A DNA stretch of 21,338 nt, taken from assembly GCA_964393525.1 (NCBI GenBank), contig CAYMTV010000017.1, positions 1-21,338 of the forward strand. The letters run 5' to 3'. Below are positions 19,945 through 21,338 of the stretch, piece after piece (positions within the stretch are counted from its first letter, which is position 1; the number at the start of each line of letters is the position of its first letter). Under the pieces are notes generated by a model, which worked only from the letters and a program-made list of their open reading frames with translations, did no database searches and was not told where the DNA came from. Both the position numbers and the translations under genes were made by a program. This DNA is from CAYMTV01 sp964393525 (GTDB lineage Bacteria; Patescibacteriota; Microgenomatia; Daviesbacterales; UBA10151).

Positions 19945-21338
19945 CAAGAATTGAAGTATATACAAAAGTTTACGATAGCCGAGCGACTGCTAAGATAAAA
20001 CAAATTGAAAGCTCAGGATATAAGGGAAGAATAAAGGAGCTAGTTTATGTTGATGTGTATACAATTGAAAAGGATTTTTCAGCAAAGCAATTAGAGGAAA
20101 TTGCCGAAAGACTAGCTAATCCTGTTACTCAATATTATATAATCAGAATTTCGGAGAAAAATGTCATTGCGAGACCACGAAGTGGAGAAGCAATCTCGTT
20201 AAAACAAGATCGCCACGGAGCTTCCGCTCCTCGCGATGACGAAAAGTTCAATCTTGCTGTTGAAATAGGTTTTCTTCCCGGAGTCACAGATAATATTGCC
20301 AATACCACAAAACAGCTTATAGAAGATCTTCTGAAAGTTAAATTTTCTGTGGAAGAAAATGTTTACTCCTCTCAACTTAACTTAATTTCAGGAAAAGTTT
20401 CTGTTAAGGAAGGTCAAAGTATTGGCGAAGCATTGGCTAATACTTTAATTCAGAGGATTCATTATAAAGATTATAAAAAATATATGAATGAAGAGGGAAT
20501 GGATTTAATAGTACCTAAAGTTTCTCTTAATCCAAGTAAGAAGGTTTTAGAGGTTGATTTGAATGTTTCTGATCATGAGCTTATTGAAATTGGGAAGATG
20601 GGAATTTTAGATCCATCTGGAATAAGGCGTGGGCCTCTAGCTTTGTCTTTAGACTATATGAAAACAATTCAGGCTTATTTTAAAAAGCAAGGTAGAAATC
20701 CAACTGATGTTGAGCTAGAAACTTTGGCCCAAACCTGGTCTGAACATTGTAAACACACAATTTTTGCAGATCCTTTGGATGAGGTAAAAGATGGGCTTTT
20801 TAAAACATTTATCAGAGGAGCTACAGAGAAGGTGGCAAGAGTCAAGAGTCAAGAGTCGGAAACTGCAAATTTTATCGGTAAAGTGTTTAACGATAATTCT
20901 GGTGCAATTGAATTTGATGATGAATATTTTGTAACTCATAAAGTAGAAACACACAACTCTCCTTCAGCACTAGATCCATTTGGAGGCTCAATCACTGGAA
21001 TTGTTGGAGTAAATAGAGATGCGCTGGGTTTTGGACTTGGGGCAAAACCAATTTTTAATACTTATGGTTTTATGTTTGCAGATCCAGACGATGAAAAACT
21101 AATCTATCGTGGACCCAATGAACAAAGTTCTTCTTCGAATAAAACTTCTCCAATGCTTTCACCAAGGAGGATTATGGAAGGAGTGATTGCTGGAGTGAAT
21201 GCCGGGGGGAATCAATCTGGGATTCCAACGCCACAAGGGTTTTTATATTTTGATAAATCATATAAAGGAAAACCCCTGGTTTTTTGTGGGACTGTCAGAC
21301 TTATTCCTAAAAAAATTAAAGGTAAAGACTCAAGAGAT
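19938..21338 (+). CDS. purL: Phosphoribosylformylglycinamidine synthase with tandem PurS-like domains (PurSL type), 3'-truncated by the window
   Basis: 467 residues are visible and the frame is open to the last base. The enzyme converts FGAR, glutamine and ATP to FGAM, the fourth step of purine synthesis. It starts at TTG 19938, overlapping the purF stop by 7 bp, after a strong SD. Residues 2-74 ('ARIEVYTKVYDSRATAKI' to 'NPVTQYYIIRI') match PurS. Residues about 103-180 ('VEIGFLPGVTDNIANTTK') look like a second PurS unit, as in large-type PurL. The PurL core then begins, with 'AQTWSEHCKH' (W267, H270, H273), 'ETHNSPSALDPFGGS' (337-351) and 'GVNRD'. Residues 76-101 are encoded by a palindromic repeat and a heptad repeat lies at 20836-20856; both keep the frame. 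A glutaminase (PurQ) part would be outside the window or in another gene. Confidence 0.93.
   Translation, partial: MVARIEVYTKVYDSRATAKIKQIESSGYKGRIKELVYVDVYTIEKDFSAKQLEEIAERLANPVTQYYIIRISEKNVIARPRSGEAISLKQDRHGASAPRDDEKFNLAVEIGFLPGVTDNIANTTKQLIEDLLKVKFSVEENVYSSQLNLISGKVSVKEGQSIGEALANTLIQRIHYKDYKKYMNEEGMDLIVPKVSLNPSKKVLEVDLNVSDHELIEIGKMGILDPSGIRRGPLALSLDYMKTIQAYFKKQGRNPTDVELETLAQTWSEHCKHTIFADPLDEVKDGLFKTFIRGATEKVARVKSQESETANFIGKVFNDNSGAIEFDDEYFVTHKVETHNSPSALDPFGGSITGIVGVNRDALGFGLGAKPIFNTYGFMFADPDDEKLIYRGPNEQSSSSNKTSPMLSPRRIMEGVIAGVNAGGNQSGIPTPQGFLYFDKSYKGKPLVFCGTVRLIPKKIKGKDSRD
20163..20240. repeat. 78-bp palindromic repeat inserted in frame in purL
   Basis: The element begins GTCATTGCGAG and ends CTCGCGATGAC, with two imperfectly complementary arms of about 36 bp and a short TTAAAA centre. 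Each arm is one unit of the dispersed repeat also seen at 4322-4355. At 78 bp it adds exactly 26 codons (residues 76-101: VIARPRSGEAIS..., ending PRDD) between the two PurS-like units, without a stop codon. Confidence 0.88.
20836..20856 (+). repeat. Heptanucleotide tandem array inside purL
   Basis: Three exact copies of CAAGAGT (21 bp, seven codons), encoding part of 'VARVKSQESETA' in the PurL region between the WSEHCKH and ETHN motifs. The complementary strand reads ACTCTTG, containing TTGACT across unit borders. The 21-bp length keeps the frame. Confidence 0.88.

Noticed and set aside
20155..20245. purL treated as a pseudogene because of the inserted repeat
   Set aside because: The insertion is 78 bp, contains no stop in frame, and conserved PurS and PurL sequence continues on both sides.
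1..21338. Recoding of UGA as glycine (code 25)
   Set aside because: TGA ends glyA, the purN-like gene, cmk and the PAP2 gene at the expected family lengths, and no conserved gene needs read-through.
1..21338. Insertion sequences, phage genes, integrases or defence systems
   Set aside because: No transposase, integrase, nuclease-helicase or toxin-antitoxin signature appears in any conserved reading frame; the mobile-like features are limited to small repeats.

Overview
The window is a chromosomal segment of moderate-to-low GC with short intergenic gaps. It looks like a Candidate Phyla Radiation (Patescibacteria) bacterium, most likely of the Microgenomates group. I infer this from many start codons placed a few bases after a -10 box, several small lineage-type hypothetical proteins, a truncated-looking core metabolism and tandem/palindromic repeats between genes. 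UGA works as a stop codon (glyA, the purN-like gene, cmk and the PAP2 gene all end in TGA), so this is not a code-25 lineage. The taxonomic call comes from general gene content and style, not from a marker gene.

Layout. Positions 1-800 hold the 3' end of dnaX. They are followed by a small secreted protein and a one-carbon block: glyA, folD and a PurN-family formyltransferase (1299-4269). Then come ybaB, an unknown gene and recR (4375-5797). A convergent regulator-like gene follows, combining a sigma-region-4-like HTH with an alpha-CTD-like domain, then a divergent Gln-rich coiled-coil protein. After a very strong terminator (6851-6895) come cysS, cmk, an M16 zinc peptidase and a Glu/Leu-type dehydrogenase. 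The convergent intergenic region at 11711-11900 is packed with palindromic repeats. A class A penicillin-binding protein on the minus strand is divergent from a PAP2 phosphatase, acylphosphatase and SIMPL-domain protein. The last third is purine synthesis: purH, purF with an unusual C-terminal extension, and the 5' two thirds or so of a purL that carries tandem PurS-like domains.

How it fits together. GlyA and FolD make the C1-tetrahydrofolates that the PurN-like enzyme and PurH consume, and PurF and PurL are early steps of the same de novo IMP pathway. The PBP and PAP2 genes probably both serve cell-wall synthesis. dnaX, ybaB and recR are classic neighbours in bacteria, and here the one-carbon block sits between them.

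Most notable observations: (1) period-7 tandem repeats in which one unit sits as the -35 box, exactly 17 bp from the -10, in four different promoters; (2) a 78-bp palindromic repeat inserted in frame in purL, between its two PurS-like units; (3) a degenerate formyltransferase-like domain fused to PurF; (4) a near-leaderless promoter layout at most transcription-unit starts; (5) a RecR zinc motif with Asp in place of the fourth Cys.
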